From assembly GCF_004011695.2 (NCBI RefSeq), contig NC_082405.1, forward strand, positions 1,116,001-1,180,000: a stretch of 64,000 bases of DNA, read 5' to 3'. This document shows, one piece after another, positions 12,716 to 25,500 of the stretch. The stretch comes from Ascochyta rabiei. Lineage: Eukaryota; Ascomycota; Dothideomycetes; Pleosporales; Didymellaceae. The translations under genes and the position numbers were made by a program. The first letter of the stretch is position 1, and each line of letters opens with the position of its first letter. The notes under the pieces were generated by a model. That model ran no database searches. It was not told the origin of the DNA and was given only the letters and a program-made list of their open reading frames with translations.

Positions 12716-13390
12716 CTAGGGAGGTGGTATGATCTGAGCCACGTACCGTACAAGTTCCTTTGTCCACACGTCCAGCATCGCTGCTCGCAAAGCTGGCAGA
12801 AGCCTATTGTACATCGCTTCGACCTGCTTTGAAAGCCACACCGTGGCTTCGGCTCGAGGATCGCCTTCAGGCACCCTCGACCTTGCTTCCGTAAACCTCG
12901 AGGTTGGCTGCCTCTGCCGTTTGGTGGCATCACACGCCCTGCAATGTACGGGTTGGAACATGGTGGCTGGCAGGTGGGCCAGCTGGAGTTCCTGACGGGG
13001 CTGATGATCCGAACACGAGCCCAGCAAACGCGCCTCGATCACCATCACGAACCGTCGCGGCGCCACCTGTCTCACGATCTCGACTCGAAAGGGAAAGAGA
13101 GTGCTACTCATTTGCTCTGAAATCCGCACGCTGTCTTCTCCAACGTTATTGCATAAGCGCCAATCCTGACAGGCGACAGGCGTCTCTTGATTGGCTGGCA
13201 CAGACCTACTCTTTTGCTGGCTTCTATCTTGATACAAGGGTCGTGCCATCCCAGATAGCAGCGGCTGGTACGACAAGGATAAGCCAGCCTCCGAAGGAGA
13301 CACCCAAGCACAAGACTTCATTCGTCGGTTCTGATTTGAACGGACATTTGGGGGAACATGGGCTGATTCTTGCAGCTCAAGGTCTTCCAT
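12716..13390 (-). CDS. uncertain 224-codon open frame, no recognised domain
   Basis: ATG-started open frame on the minus strand with no family I recognise. Its C-terminal third (around residues 165-224) has an amphipathic, protein-like composition, including WLSKQVEAMYNRLLPALRA and WTKELVRYVAQIIPPP, whereas the rest is Arg/Ser/Gln-rich as expected for chance translation. No transmembrane segment or cofactor motif is visible. It could be an exon of a larger minus-strand gene, a decayed gene or chance. It is listed because it is the only substantial ATG-started frame in an otherwise empty 5-kb stretch. Confidence 0.15.
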   Translation of the reverse strand: MEDLELQESAHVPPNVRSNQNRRMKSCAWVSPSEAGLSLSYQPLLSGMARPLYQDRSQQKSRSVPANQETPVACQDWRLCNNVGEDSVRISEQMSSTLFPFRVEIVRQVAPRRFVMVIEARLLGSCSDHQPRQELQLAHLPATMFQPVHCRACDATKRQRQPTSRFTEARSRVPEGDPRAEATVWLSKQVEAMYNRLLPALRAAMLDVWTKELVRYVAQIIPPP

Positions 13391-16300
13391 GATGTCAGCA
13401 CCGATCGTCTGCAGCGTGGGGAGCGGAGCTGCTGTGCCGTCTTGTGCTATCTCAAGGTCCAGGCCCTGTTCCCTGCCTTACTCTTCTTGAATGACTTCAC
13501 CCTTACGCGGATCTTCACACGCGCTGCTGCCATGTCCAGATCAGTGTTCTTCCCGTGCTGATCGCGGTTCTTCTGTCCCCTACAGCGCGACAACTGCCGT
13601 TCTTGTGACTGAAGATCTGTCATCGAGAGAAGGCAATCACAAGACGACCGGCTAACTACCCAGAACCAATCAGTGTCCGACCGGCTATATTTAGCAATGA
13701 CACCTAATCACATCGTGTTTCGCGTTCCATTTCCCATGGCGTGGTGTTTGTATTCGTACACTTTTTCGCACGCATTCAATATAGCAGCAGACAGCACAAT
13801 CGATGGAAGATTTGCGTCGCTCGCGTTTGCGGAGCAGAGCACTTGCTGGTCCGTAATTGGCACGGTGTAGCACTGTGACATGCGCTGCTATATGTCAATC
13901 ATCCTGGGCGGCCGAGTTGCCTGGGAAGAGCTTCACAGTCATGATTCCAACAGCAAAGCCAGCAAGCTCCCGTAGCTGTGATGAGCGTCCACCTTTCAAA
14001 CACATCAGAGCAACGAACACCAATAGGTTGAGTTTAAAATCAATCGTGTCCAGAGGATTTTCTCATTTGGACCTGACTCGTTGATGATCACACTGCTTCT
14101 TGCTCTCTCGCTGCTGTGCTGATCTGAAGCAATGTTTGCGCCACAGTAGTACCACCTGTTCCGTTGCGCCTACCTCAAGCATAGGTCCAGTTCCTAATGC
14201 CTTGGCTTCCATCCTCTCGCTTTGCAGAACACGCGACAGGGACACAGTCTTGCGTTTCAATGCTGTGAGCTCGCTAGAATGGGCCAAAGCTGCGCCCAGC
14301 ACAACGCTCAGCTGACGTGTGCTGAGTTGGTCGGCAAGAAGCGCATGAAGCAAATTACCTTCCCATGCTACACCAACAACACCTCGGCGATCACAGTCAA
14401 CGCATAAACATCAAGTCACTGTGGCTTGACATCGTCACCTGAAGACGGACCACCATCAGCCTAACTTCGTGATCCATGACCGCACTGGCCTCTGTGCACG
14501 TTTCGCCAGGTTAGCGGCCTTCTAGCGGCCTTCGAGAACAGAAGCCCTGCAAGTGCTCGCCCACACCTTGATTTCGCTACCTGCTGCTGGAAACACGACT
14601 CGGAATGAAGGAGTGCGATTCATAATTCTGCGATGGGACAAACGCCATGCCATCTCGCGCGAGTCGGTAAGCTTGATTGCATCATCGACCCAGGCGCGCA
14701 AACTGTCAATGCGACGATCATGAAGAGAGAACAGCTCCAAGGCGTCCAGTACCCACTCAGTCAAAGCACAGTTCACGGAGACTTACGAATGTGTGTGTGT
14801 TACGGCTGTCTGCTTGCGGAAGGCGTCGGATATTGCCCTCTCACGGCATCTTCCACGCCCAGCAATTGGGACGCAGCAATCAACGGACCCTCTACCCACG
14901 CGCTCTGTGTTCAATTGTGTCACCGCTGCAACAGTCTGGAAGCTCTCTCGAAATGTCGTTGATCTGGTTGATCTGGTACCGAATCCACAAGCTCCTGCAG
15001 AGCGAGACTAGTCTTCCGGTCAAGGCTGCGCGATACTGGAAGCACCAACACACCGCTCACAGCTTGCGACTCGACGAAAAGGCGGTGTTGCGGTACACCG
15101 CGACCCGCGACATGCGCTCAGAAAGCCGATACCGGTACGCTCGAGTACCGAGCGTCCCTTGAAACGTTGACAGATGTTCGAGAATGTTTTGGCCTTGTGG
15201 TTTCAGAGCGGGAAAATTCGCCTCAGCAAGTGCATGCCAAACGTCCAACGTAAGCTCAGACAAGCATCCGCCTCATCTGCCTTCACAAGTCCGGGCTTCC
15301 TAGAGCCGCTGTCAAGGTCGACTCGTGCGACAGGCGCCGTTTGATTCAGGTGCAACACGTTTGCTGGGTGTCTCTGGTCAGTCAAATGCGCAACGTCGAC
15401 GTCCTCGCAAGGTCCTTCCTGGCACATCGGTGTGCAAAACGAATTTCCAGAAGATGACGAGAAAAGTGGGCTTTGATATAACAAATCTCAGAACGCGTGG
15501 TTCTCGGCAAAGTCTCGAAATCCAGTCGCTCACGTGCACGTCCTTGCATCTGCGCTCCCTCGACATTTCTCTACTCTGTACAACTTTGCCTTTGTGCTTT
15601 CATCCAGACAGTCGATCCTGATGCCCAAGTTGGCGTTCGCCACGACACTACCAGAAAAAGCAGAACAAGAGCGGTAACACGCTGTCATTGAGGCCGCAAT
15701 GAATGCCCAACCTCCCAAGAAGATCACCAGCGCATCCTGAGAACCTGATGTGCACCAAATCAGAGCAGGAATCCTTGGAAGCTGGCTCGAAAGACGTATC
15801 TGTTTACCGGCATGATCCATGTGTCTACATTGTCGACCCTTCGTCGGGCACTCGCTCCTGCCGAGACTACTCCCTTGATTAACGTACACCAGGACAAAGT
15901 TCAAGAAGATCCGAAGAGTCACCCAAGCAGATTGCACGTCTGCCAGTTGAAAGCAATCTCGTCAGTTCACTCACCCCTGCACGCTCCGAGACAGCCGGGA
16001 ACATCCTGCCCAGCACAACTCAACGCATCCAATCCACACACCCCGCACGCTTCCGCATGCCGGCCACGCCTCACTCTTGCCTCGCTCTGATCCTGTTTCC
16101 CCCCCGGCTTGCAGCCCTGTGTGGTGCTGTGCTTGGGCCAGACGGAACCCTTCCGGACGTTGATCGGATCAGAGCTCATGGCATAGACAAGGGCCCATTG
16201 GTGGATCAGCAACTCGTTCAGGGTGTGTTGACGCGTCGTATTTGTGGGCACATGCACTGCACTCATCAAATCGGGGACCGGCGGGCTCGCACCTACGGCA

Positions 16301-16941
16301 GGCTCTGTAGCCACCGGGGAGCGAGCGCTGGATCCATGAAACAAGTTTTTTCGCGTGTGAAGGATGCATTGGAGCTACCGTGGCGTTCTAGATGCCATGT
16401 CTGGTCATGGTTGCGTCGAATGGTCCTGTGTAGAGTGGTTGGTGTTTCAGTAGTAGAGAGGTGTACGTGGATTCGCGACGGCGATTCGTCACTGATATGC
16501 AGCTTCATCTCTTCTGGCCCACCAAACCTACTCCACCAGCTCTGTTCTCGGAGAGTGGATCATCTCTGCGGTTCTGGTCGTAGGGCGATCGACCGCTGCT
16601 AGAGTCAGCAGCCGCTTGTCCTTCACTGTACACGCCATGTACACACGGAGGTTGCCAGCAGACCTTATCGAATTCACGGTCACCTGCTCAACAATGAGTA
16701 TCAAGTGATCCATTTACAATGTCCGGTTTGTCAGCCCCCCCAAAGGCAACACGACGATTGCTGGCGTAAGACGCGTAGCCGTAGCGTTCACCCACCCAGC
16801 CGACTCTCGAATTCTATCAACTGCCGACCAACCTTGACAAGTAGATGGACAGAAGCCGCATCAGATGGAATACCTCTTCTATTGGAACACAGCCTTTGCA
16901 GCATCTCTATCAACCAACCTCACCCACATCTCGACAGATAG

Positions 16942-17084
<143 letters not shown>

Positions 17085-17360
17085 CCCAAAGCCCAAACAC
17101 AACCTAACACCCAACGAACCCCTGCGCACCCACGAGAAAAGCAGACATCCCCCAATCCCACGACCGAGACGCCCCGCGCAAATCCCCCCCAGCACACGGC
17201 GAACTGCAGACTGCACCGCGCACTCCTCCCACCTCCCCGCCTTGAAACAAACAGGCAAACAAATACATCTCCACCCCCCCCCCCCCCGCTTCCTTTCCTC
17301 CTCGAGTTCCACACGCACTAGCGTTGCAGGCCCTCTCTGCAGATACCTCTTTCTCTGCAT

Positions 17361-17420
17361 CTTGTCTTGTCTTGTCTTGTCTTGTCTTGTCTTGTCTTGT
17401 CTTGTCTTGTCTTGTCTTGT
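17361..17420. repeat. (CTTGT)12 pentanucleotide repeat
   Basis: Twelve perfect CTTGT copies, then two diverged CTAAT-containing copies. Further short arrays follow immediately: CACAGACATCC near 17450-17482 and AGCCCC near 17488-17535. Confidence 0.96.
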
Positions 17421-17764
17421 CTAATCTTGTCTAATCTAGTCTGCACACCACAGACATCCCACAGACATCCCACAGACATCCCACTGAGCAGCCCCAGCCC
17501 CAGCCCCAGCCCCAGCCCCAGCCCCAGCCCTAGCCCCAGTCTGTCCACGATAGTATCGCAGGCTAGGCAGCGCGTCGAGAATAGTCGTCGAGTGCGTAGA
17601 CGGCGGCGGCGGGAAGTCCGCGTGCATCGCATCGCGTCGCGGTGTCGATGGAGGGGAGCGTGGCGAGAGACACATGGGGTTGGGAGAACAGAAGTCCTGG
17701 ACTGGACTGGACTGGACTGGGCTGGGCTGGGCTGGGCTTCGGTGCGCTGCGTTGGAATGCTGCG

Positions 17765-17827
17765 GTCTTGCGATCCTGACATCCTGACATCCTGCGATCC
17801 TGACATCCTGACATCCTGACATCCTGG
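17765..17827. repeat. 9-bp CCTGACATC minisatellite, locus 1
   Basis: Tandem copies of CCTGACATC with occasional CCTGCGATC variants. A CTGGA array lies just upstream at about 17697-17722. The same 9-bp motif recurs at 50333-50437, about 32.5 kb away. Confidence 0.9.
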
Positions 17828-18136
17828 ATGGGCCATGTGTGGGCTAGCTCCTCGCTGCTGTTGGGTGGTGTGGTGTGGAGACGTGCCTCTGGCTCTGTAG
17901 TAGCGAAGCGGGCTGGAAGAAGGGTTTGTTGGCGGGGGGAGCTGGGAAATGTAGGCACTGAGCATGTCGTGCTGGTGTGTGTGTGTGTGTGTGTACCAAT
18001 CTAGATGTTGGTAGGCTGGTAGCGATGCTTTCGACCAACTCACCGACGGGACATGGATGGGAAGAGTAATACATTCACAGACCAGAAGATCGAATACGGC
18101 GTCAACGCCTCGAATGTCTGGTTTTCTTCACAACTT

Positions 18137-18962
18137 TCAGCTCGCTAGGGCACCGACGGCAACCTCGCCGCTCTCGCCTTGATCTCCAGGTACAAGCTTC
18201 ACATTCTCCTCCTCCTGCACATCCGCACCTGTATTCGCCCTCTCGTCCTTTGTTCCCTCGCCAGCACTCGCACCCACACTCCGCCTGATAACATCCCTCA
18301 CCAGCTTCAGTCCCTCCACCGCGAACCGCACCATGTTCGCCTCCCGGTCCTGACTCCCCGTCTCCACCTCTCTTGTCACGGTCCCAGTCTCCTTGCTCAC
18401 AGCCAGCGCGACATACCCGGGCGTTCTATTCCGCGTATTCCCGCCCGTCGGGCCTGCAGTACCGCTCTCACTGACCGTGTACGTGCTTCCCAGCACCTTC
18501 CTCGTGTTATCGGCAAGCTTGGTCACAATGTCTGGCGTCGGCCCTTTGTAGTTCTGTGTATCTGCGTCGGTCCAGCCGACAAACGCTTTGCGCGCCTCGA
18601 GGGTATACAGCGTCAGGCCGCCCTTGTAGAAGCCCGAGGCGCCGGGGAAGGAGAGGAGAGAGGCGGATATCAGCCCGCCTGCTGCCTGGAGTTGTGTGAG
18701 TGGAGAATTGGGGAGGTCCAGTCCAGGCGAGGGGAGAAGGGGCTGTGCTCACTGTTTCCGCGACAGATACTGTCTCCTTGCGGTCTTTGAGGAGCGTCGC
18801 CACCTCTTTCAGTATCTCGCGGAGCTCTGGTGGTGGGAAGGATGATGTCGACATGGTGGCTTTGATTACTGAGGTTGATTTGGAAGTTGCAATAACAGCT
18901 TTGGTTGGGATAGCTAGAGAAAGGTGCGTGGAAGCTCTGGAAAAGATGGACAAGGATTGCAT
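18137..18962 (-). CDS. CinA C-terminal-domain protein (PncC-type nicotinamide-nucleotide amidase fold)
   Basis: Two exons (18962-18753 and 18685-18137) around a 67-bp intron with donor GTGAGC; 252 residues. The core matches the CinA C-terminal domain: ETVSVAET joined across the intron to AAGGLISASLLSFPGASGFY, then SESGTAGPTGGNTRNRTPG. In bacteria this family hydrolyses nicotinamide mononucleotide to nicotinate mononucleotide; the fungal role is inferred. The N-terminal 36 residues hold Arg/Lys/Ser/Thr and no acidic residues, resembling a mitochondrial presequence. A second ATG at 18854 (MSTSSFPPPELREIL) would give a cytosolic form. The last 50 residues are acidic and low-complexity. Confidence 0.85.
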
Positions 18963-19551
18963 GTAGGTGGAGTGCGAGTGCAGCTATCGATTGGTAATGT
19001 TTGTGGGGTAGCTTGGTGACGTCGTTGATGACAAGTGGGGTAGCTCTTTCTAGCTGGTCTCAGACCCTCAAGGCTGGAGGCAGTAATTGTAATCGAAAGG
19101 ATCTGCTTGCTAACTAGCAACCCAGCCGACAAAGCCCTAAGACTCGACACAACAGGAACTACTGAAATGCAGTGGCCGTAAGAAAACCGTGATAAGAGAG
19201 TGCCTCCGTTCTGTATGTAGCCCAAGGATAAACCACAGCGACCAGAGTGTGCAGAAACTTTGACCGCGATGCCCTAAAGCAGCGGGCCCCGAACGCCTAA
19301 AGTTCCCATTATACCGTCCCGTTGCCCCCAGAATGCCATCCGCAGGCCTGATGGTGATGCCACCAGGGCAGTACAAAATAGTGATGTGATGGTACAGAGC
19401 TCGAGCTCGAGCCGATTCGAGTTGGCGAGCACGGAGATGCTCATTAGGTAGGGGAGGCAGTATGCGTATTTGTGTGTGTCGTGATCGTCGTGCGTCAGCG
19501 TACTCGTTGACGTAGTGTTGTGGATAGGTGGTTGCGGTGGTACGTATGTGC
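18963..19551. other. intergenic, no feature seen
   Basis: 589 bp between the CinA-like gene start and the adenylate cyclase stop, both on the minus strand. It should hold the CinA-like promoter and the cyclase 3' UTR and terminator. No conserved motif is evident beyond a short GAGCTCGAGCTCGAG palindrome near 19398. Confidence 0.5.
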
Positions 19552-22500
19552 TCATGAAGGCGCCATGTCCGCCATGGCTTCTTGCTCGAACTGCTCGAGA
19601 CGCTTCAGTTTTGCTTCGAGCTCAGAGAATATGTCACCCATATGACAAGCCTGCTGGAGCAATGGAGCAGAACCCATTGGTCGCATCATGTGCCTCAGCG
19701 CGAGGGTAGTAGCACAAGACTGCAACAACGGTCAGTTGAACTCTCACTGTTCGAGTCAGAAGAACACATACCTCGATTCTGCTGATCTGATGTTCAACAA
19801 AGTTGATCAAGAACCGGTCCGTGATCTCGCCACCCCTATTCTTCATACGCTCCAAAAGTGCCGTCTCAGGCGCCTTGAGCTCCGAACTCCCAGGATTCTC
19901 AAGTGCACTGCAGAGCATTTCCAGGCGCAGACTAATGTTCCAGAGATCCCATACATCTTCCGTGTCGATTGTAAGCTGGCTGCCTGGCATCTTTTGACCC
20001 ATTGAAGACTCTTGTGTTGACGATGCAGCTTGTTGCTCAAGTTGGCGCTGCACGACGAGGCGACTGGCTAGCGAGTGTGGGTACATGAGGTAGATATACT
20101 CGGGATTCTCGAGACCCTTGAGGCGCCTTTCACCAAGGTCTTTGACCTCGAAGCCTTGGCTGCTTAGGGATCGTAGTTCCTGCCTGATAAGCTGGCTATG
20201 CACGTCGTCACCGAAAGCTTCTTCGGAGCCGGTCGAGTTACTGCGATCACCCTCGATGTGTGTCTCGAGCAGACGTTGAATCTCAGCGATGAAATCGGAG
20301 GACACCGTTATCTGCCCTCCATCGGCTACAGACGATATTCGTGACGCTCGGTTCACCATGGGCCCGAAATAATCCATGCGTTTGGTGACTGGATCAACTT
20401 CGCACACCGGCCGTCCCCAATGAATACCCATGCGGACTGATAGGCCACGGAAGATGACATTGCCATCAGGGTCAACCACCTCTTGCCCATTCACGCTGTT
20501 CAGAATCTCTTGCGGCCACTGCACTTCCAATAGTTGGCTTTGAATTGTGAAGCACCAGAGCAAGGCAGACGTCACTGTTCGGAAGGCAACCATGAATGCG
20601 TCGCCTTCAGTCTTGACCTCGTACCCACCGATGATGCGTAGCTGTCGACGCATGAGCTCATTATGCATCTTGATTGCAGATCTCATAGCAATGGGATATG
20701 TCTCCCAAAGCAAAGTCGAGCTCTTGATGTCAGTAAACACTAAGCTGACTTCACCAGTTGGTGCATCCACTTCCTGATCCAGCCGAGCAAGCTTAGAATC
20801 GCCAACCATGTTTCTGGCCCTTTTGCCTGGCCTGCGACCGACGAGAAAGTCGTCCGGTGAGCCTGAAGGTCCCATAGACATGCTGTGTGTGCGGAAGCGG
20901 GCTCGCTGTTTGCTTTTCAGGTCGCTAACCCCAAGCAGCATGACATGAATCTTGTTGGTAGCACCAAACGCAATGGCGAGATCTCGAAGCTTTTGGGCAG
21001 CTCGCATAAGATCGTTACGCTCAGATCGTGCCACATCGACGGCAAAGTCAGGGGTTAGGTATTCCCACAGTTCCCGGGAAGCTACCAGGATCATCTCATC
21101 GGTGTCGCCCAAGGTAAGATTGAGTATGTGCGGCGAAGCGATGACGGAGGGCGACATCTGCACGTAACCGAAAGCTCGGGATACTTCAAGGACGTCGTTC
21201 AGCTTGCCTTGACGCGAGACGAAACCGCCAGCTTCTCTGATCCTGGCTCGCTCGCTAGGCTCGGCAGGATCGTGCTTTCGTGTGAGAATCTTGTGACCAC
21301 CCTCTGATCGGATCAGCAGCGCTTGCGCATCGCCGACGTTGGAAATGTAGAGCTCCATCTCCTTCAGGTACATAACCGTGGCCACACAACCAGAGGTCAA
21401 GTCGTCGTCTCCGAGCTCAGGGACAGCGCCTCTAGGCTGCGTCGGCGGTGTGTAAGCGTTCTTGTCCAGAGACTGGGAAGCCGATGTAGCTAGCTCTTTG
21501 TTGAGCCCCAAGTAGGTCCGTCGTAGAGCATCAACTGGATTTTCGTTCGGTCGCAATCGGTCCAGTTCGTCAGCGAATCGATTCTTGAAGTTATCATATA
21601 AGAATTTAGCAATCTTTGACCCTCCCCCAGCAAGAGGCTGGGCATCAAACAAACCCAGCACTTGTTCGTCATCGTGGCTGCGGAAGCGAGGTACAACCAT
21701 GTCCATGGTCGAGATGTGCTCTGTCCGACCTAGGCTATCCGCCATTCCGTAGGCCATGGTGCCTACAGCAGACCCTGCTGTTCGCACTCTCCTGTCTTCC
21801 GTCTGCTCAGGTACAGATGGGATCATCATGGTAACGTCCATCAACCCGAGGACTCGAAGACTAACCAGGGCAGTGAAGTCGGTCAAGTCTCGGCCTTCCC
21901 GCATAGCCGCTCCGCTTCCACTGTACGAGCCACTAGGTTTGATTTCAAGTCGCTTGTTGCCTGATAGGTTGAGATATCTCAGCTTGTGGTTCCAGTTCCA
22001 ATTCCAGTCGTATGGCCAATTAGAGACGTTGTATTTTAGCGAGTTGCTCGCAACATCCAGAACCGCAAGCTGTGCAACTTTGCCAAGCTCGGCAGGCAGC
22101 ACTTGGAACTTGTTGTTGTTGATGTGAAGCACTTTGAGCGAGCCGACCTCTTCCAAATCCTCCGATGGCAACGAAGTCAGGTCGTTGCCCGAGAGATAGA
22201 GCTCCGCAAGATGCTGCCACCTTCGAATCGTGCGTGGAGGTATGTCGTAGATCAGATTGTAGGCCAGGTTCACGATCCTCAGCTCAGGCAGCAGGCATAG
22301 CTCGTCAAACACATTGTCCTCGAGCCTGTTGTCAGCGAGGAAGAGATGTCGCAAAGAGCCAGCAAAGGTCGTGACCAGTCTGCTCGAAAGGCTTGAGTCT
22401 TTGCGAGTCATTGTCGATGTAACGGTACCTTCAGTGGGCACACGGGTTACAGCTGATGGCTTGCGTGCTGTGCTGGCTGTATTGAACGAGGCCATCGATC

Positions 22501-25500
22501 CTTTTCGAGTCGAGGACGCTGGCGAAGTGCCTGAACTAAGATAGCCACCTGATGCCTGACTAGGGCGTCGATGTTGAAAGTCCTCCAATTTGCCAAGCTC
22601 CTCGTAGCTTGGACTTGCAGCTGGGCCCGGGGTCGATAATGAATGTGACCCATCCAACTGTATGCCGCTGTTGGCTTCTTGAGGTGGCGCTGCGCTTGGT
22701 TTCGGAAAGGCGTATAGCACGTTCGAGGATACGTTGAGAGTCTCCAGTCTTCGTGCGTACCAAAGCTCAGGAGGGAGTCGCCCGAGGTTGTTCTCTCGCA
22801 CGTCTAGATAACGTAGCTCTACAAGACGTCCAATCTCAGCTGGCAGCTCGTCTAATGAGTTTCGAGCAACACTCAAGTGCTCTAACCTGTACAATCTGCC
22901 AATGTTGTTTGAAAGCGAGGTGAAGTGGTTCTTGTCCAGGATTAATTTTGTGAGGCCTGTGAGCTTCTGGAACAGATCCTCGGGCAGCTGAGCCAGCTTC
23001 GCGGATGCGAGATTCAACACAGTCAAGGAGGGTACAGGTCCGCTCAATCCAAAACGTGTGACAGGATTGTGATTCATGTGCAGAACACGGATCTTGGGGA
23101 AGCAACCCTCGAAAGCAGATATCGAGTTGTGTCCGATCATGAGAAATTCGAGACGGGGCAGTTGTGACATGACATCCATGCTGTCAAGAGCGTTGAAACG
23201 GACATCCACCTCTCGGAGGTTGACCAGGTTGCTGAGCGTCGGAGGGAAACTGCCGGATAGCTTGTTGTTAGTGGCCCACAGACGTTCTAAACAAGTCAAT
23301 TGTCCAATCTTCGGAAGACTAGATATCGAGTTGAAACTGATGTCGAGGTCCACAAGCGTGCGCACTTCGCACAAGAAATCAGGAAACTCGGTCAAAGAGT
23401 TGGAACTGAGATTCAGGCTCCGAAGCGCACGATACTGCCCGAAGTAGGATGGCAGAGACGTCAAGCCGTTGTTTGACAGTCGAAGACCTTGCAGACTCTG
23501 CAGCTTGTGCAGCTCTGCCCTATCGAGAGTTTGAAGGCAGTTGTTGGATATATCGAGCATGGTAAGGCGACTTGCCATGCTCAGACTGGGAGGTAATCGT
23601 CTGGCATCGTTGCTCGTGTATTTGATCTCCCTGAGGTTCGTACAAGCTTGGATGAAGTCCTTCGGCACGTCGAGAGAAAGGTTGCGCGACAGGTTGAGGG
23701 AGATGATCTCGGTGGCTTTCTGGTAAAGGGTGATGGGGATGGTGATTAGGTTCTTGCCCTGTAGATCGATGTGGCTGAACTTTTGCATTTGCTTGAACCC
23801 TGGGTCCTTCTCCAGGCTAGAGAAACCACTCATCTTGGCTGGCAAGAACGTAAACCTGCACAGGTAGCTGTTATCTTCTCGCCCAACATCTTCCAGGCGA
23901 TCCGCGTCCGAGTATCCAGCCTGCTCCAAAAGGCGTTTCTGTATGAGCAGCGGTCGTTCGTTTGATTCCAGCTGCCGCGAGGTGTCATGTTTTCGCATCA
24001 CGATATGGTAATTGTCCAACTCGTCCTGAAGCACTGTCTTCTTACCGAGAATCTGGATGATCTCCGCAACGGTGGTATTGAGTGTAGCAGATAAGGTTGC
24101 AAACGTGGAGTCAGCCCTGAATATGCGCAAGCAGTATGTCTTCGTGTCATTCTGCTCCCTCGCCGCTACCTCGGGTTCATCCAGTGACTGTTCCCGAAGT
24201 TCGTCAAGCCTCTTCACAGCCCAAGAGTCAGGTGCATCCCATGTGTCGTCTTTTGGCCCCGGTTCGTCGTCTCCAGCGAGAGCCACATGCTGCACGTCGC
24301 CAGTAGGAGGCGTCATCGGGGGCTGTTGAGGATTCACAATACCGCTCATGTCGTCGAGCTTCGTGTCCAGGAACCACATGGCTTCATTGCCCACAGCGTC
24401 CGCTTTCGCATCGTTTGGATCTTTTCCTTTCGGTTCCGCATGTGACATGGCGCGCTTGTCCGAAGACTTGAACGGCAGACGCCTGTGCTCTTTCTTGCCA
24501 TCCTTGACCGTATGGCTTGGGCCCTTCAACTGATCGAACGTAGATTTCTTTCTGGATATGAACGAGGGTTGATTGGGATCTACACGCGTTGATGGCGGAC
24601 CGTTCATCGAAGGCGCAAGGGAGATCTGTGACGAGGCCGCAGGCATGTTCTTGAGATGGTCTACAGCTGGGTGGTTCTCTGTCTTTTCTTTTCCACGCAA
24701 GCGTGCGAAGAATCGGCCAGGTCCTTTGCTGGTGCTAGGCGATTGTGATTGTTGGGCAACGGAGTGTTGTGTCATTTCAGAATAGGTACTGGGCGTTGGG
24801 CTTGGTGGGCGTGGTGCCAGGCTTGTCTTGGAAGCGAAAGCGGAACTCAGGGCCGACGGTTGTTGCTGTTGGACCCGGCGGACGCTGTAGGTTGAATCCT
24901 CGCGACTGGTGGCCGGCCGTAGAGGGTATGTGGCGCTGATGTCTCCGCGACTATCAGGCGCAGTCTTGTTTTCCTCCTTGCTGCGGTGGTGTCGATGCCC
25001 CGGCAGCCTCGAAGTGATCTTGTGTGCGCGGTGGCCGGGCTTTGTCAACGTTTGCTCCGAAGATCTTCTGCGTCCGTTCTCGGTCGAGGAGGCAGCATCC
25101 TAGGAAGGTCAGTGACACACGGCTCCGGAGCGCTGCCGTGACGCCGCGAGTGGGGCAGGTAGCAAAGGCAAACGCTGAGCACAGGCGTGCTTTCTTCGCG
25201 GAAGAACTTACCTGAGAATCTTGGAATTCCCAAGGCGTGACTTCCGACGAGGGTTGTGGTGTCCGTGGGCGCGAGCTGGTGGGGGAAGTGGGCCTGGAGC
25301 TGTAAGCGCCACTGCCAAATGTGTTGTTCAGGGAGTTGCCACGATTGCGAGGTGCGTGCAGCGACTGCGTCTCTGTGATGTTGGACCTTGCATTGTTCAA
25401 GCTCGTGTCTGAGTTTTGGCGACCCTCACCAGGAAAGTCTTCACCAAACACATTCTGCAGCTTCTTGTGGAATCCCCTGCTGAAACTCGACTTGGAGCCG

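Noticed and set aside
17318..18043. 241-codon minus-strand frame
   Set aside because: It runs through four different simple repeats and translates them (Gly-Leu, Gln-Asp, Arg-Gln-Asp-Lys); no protein-like segment.
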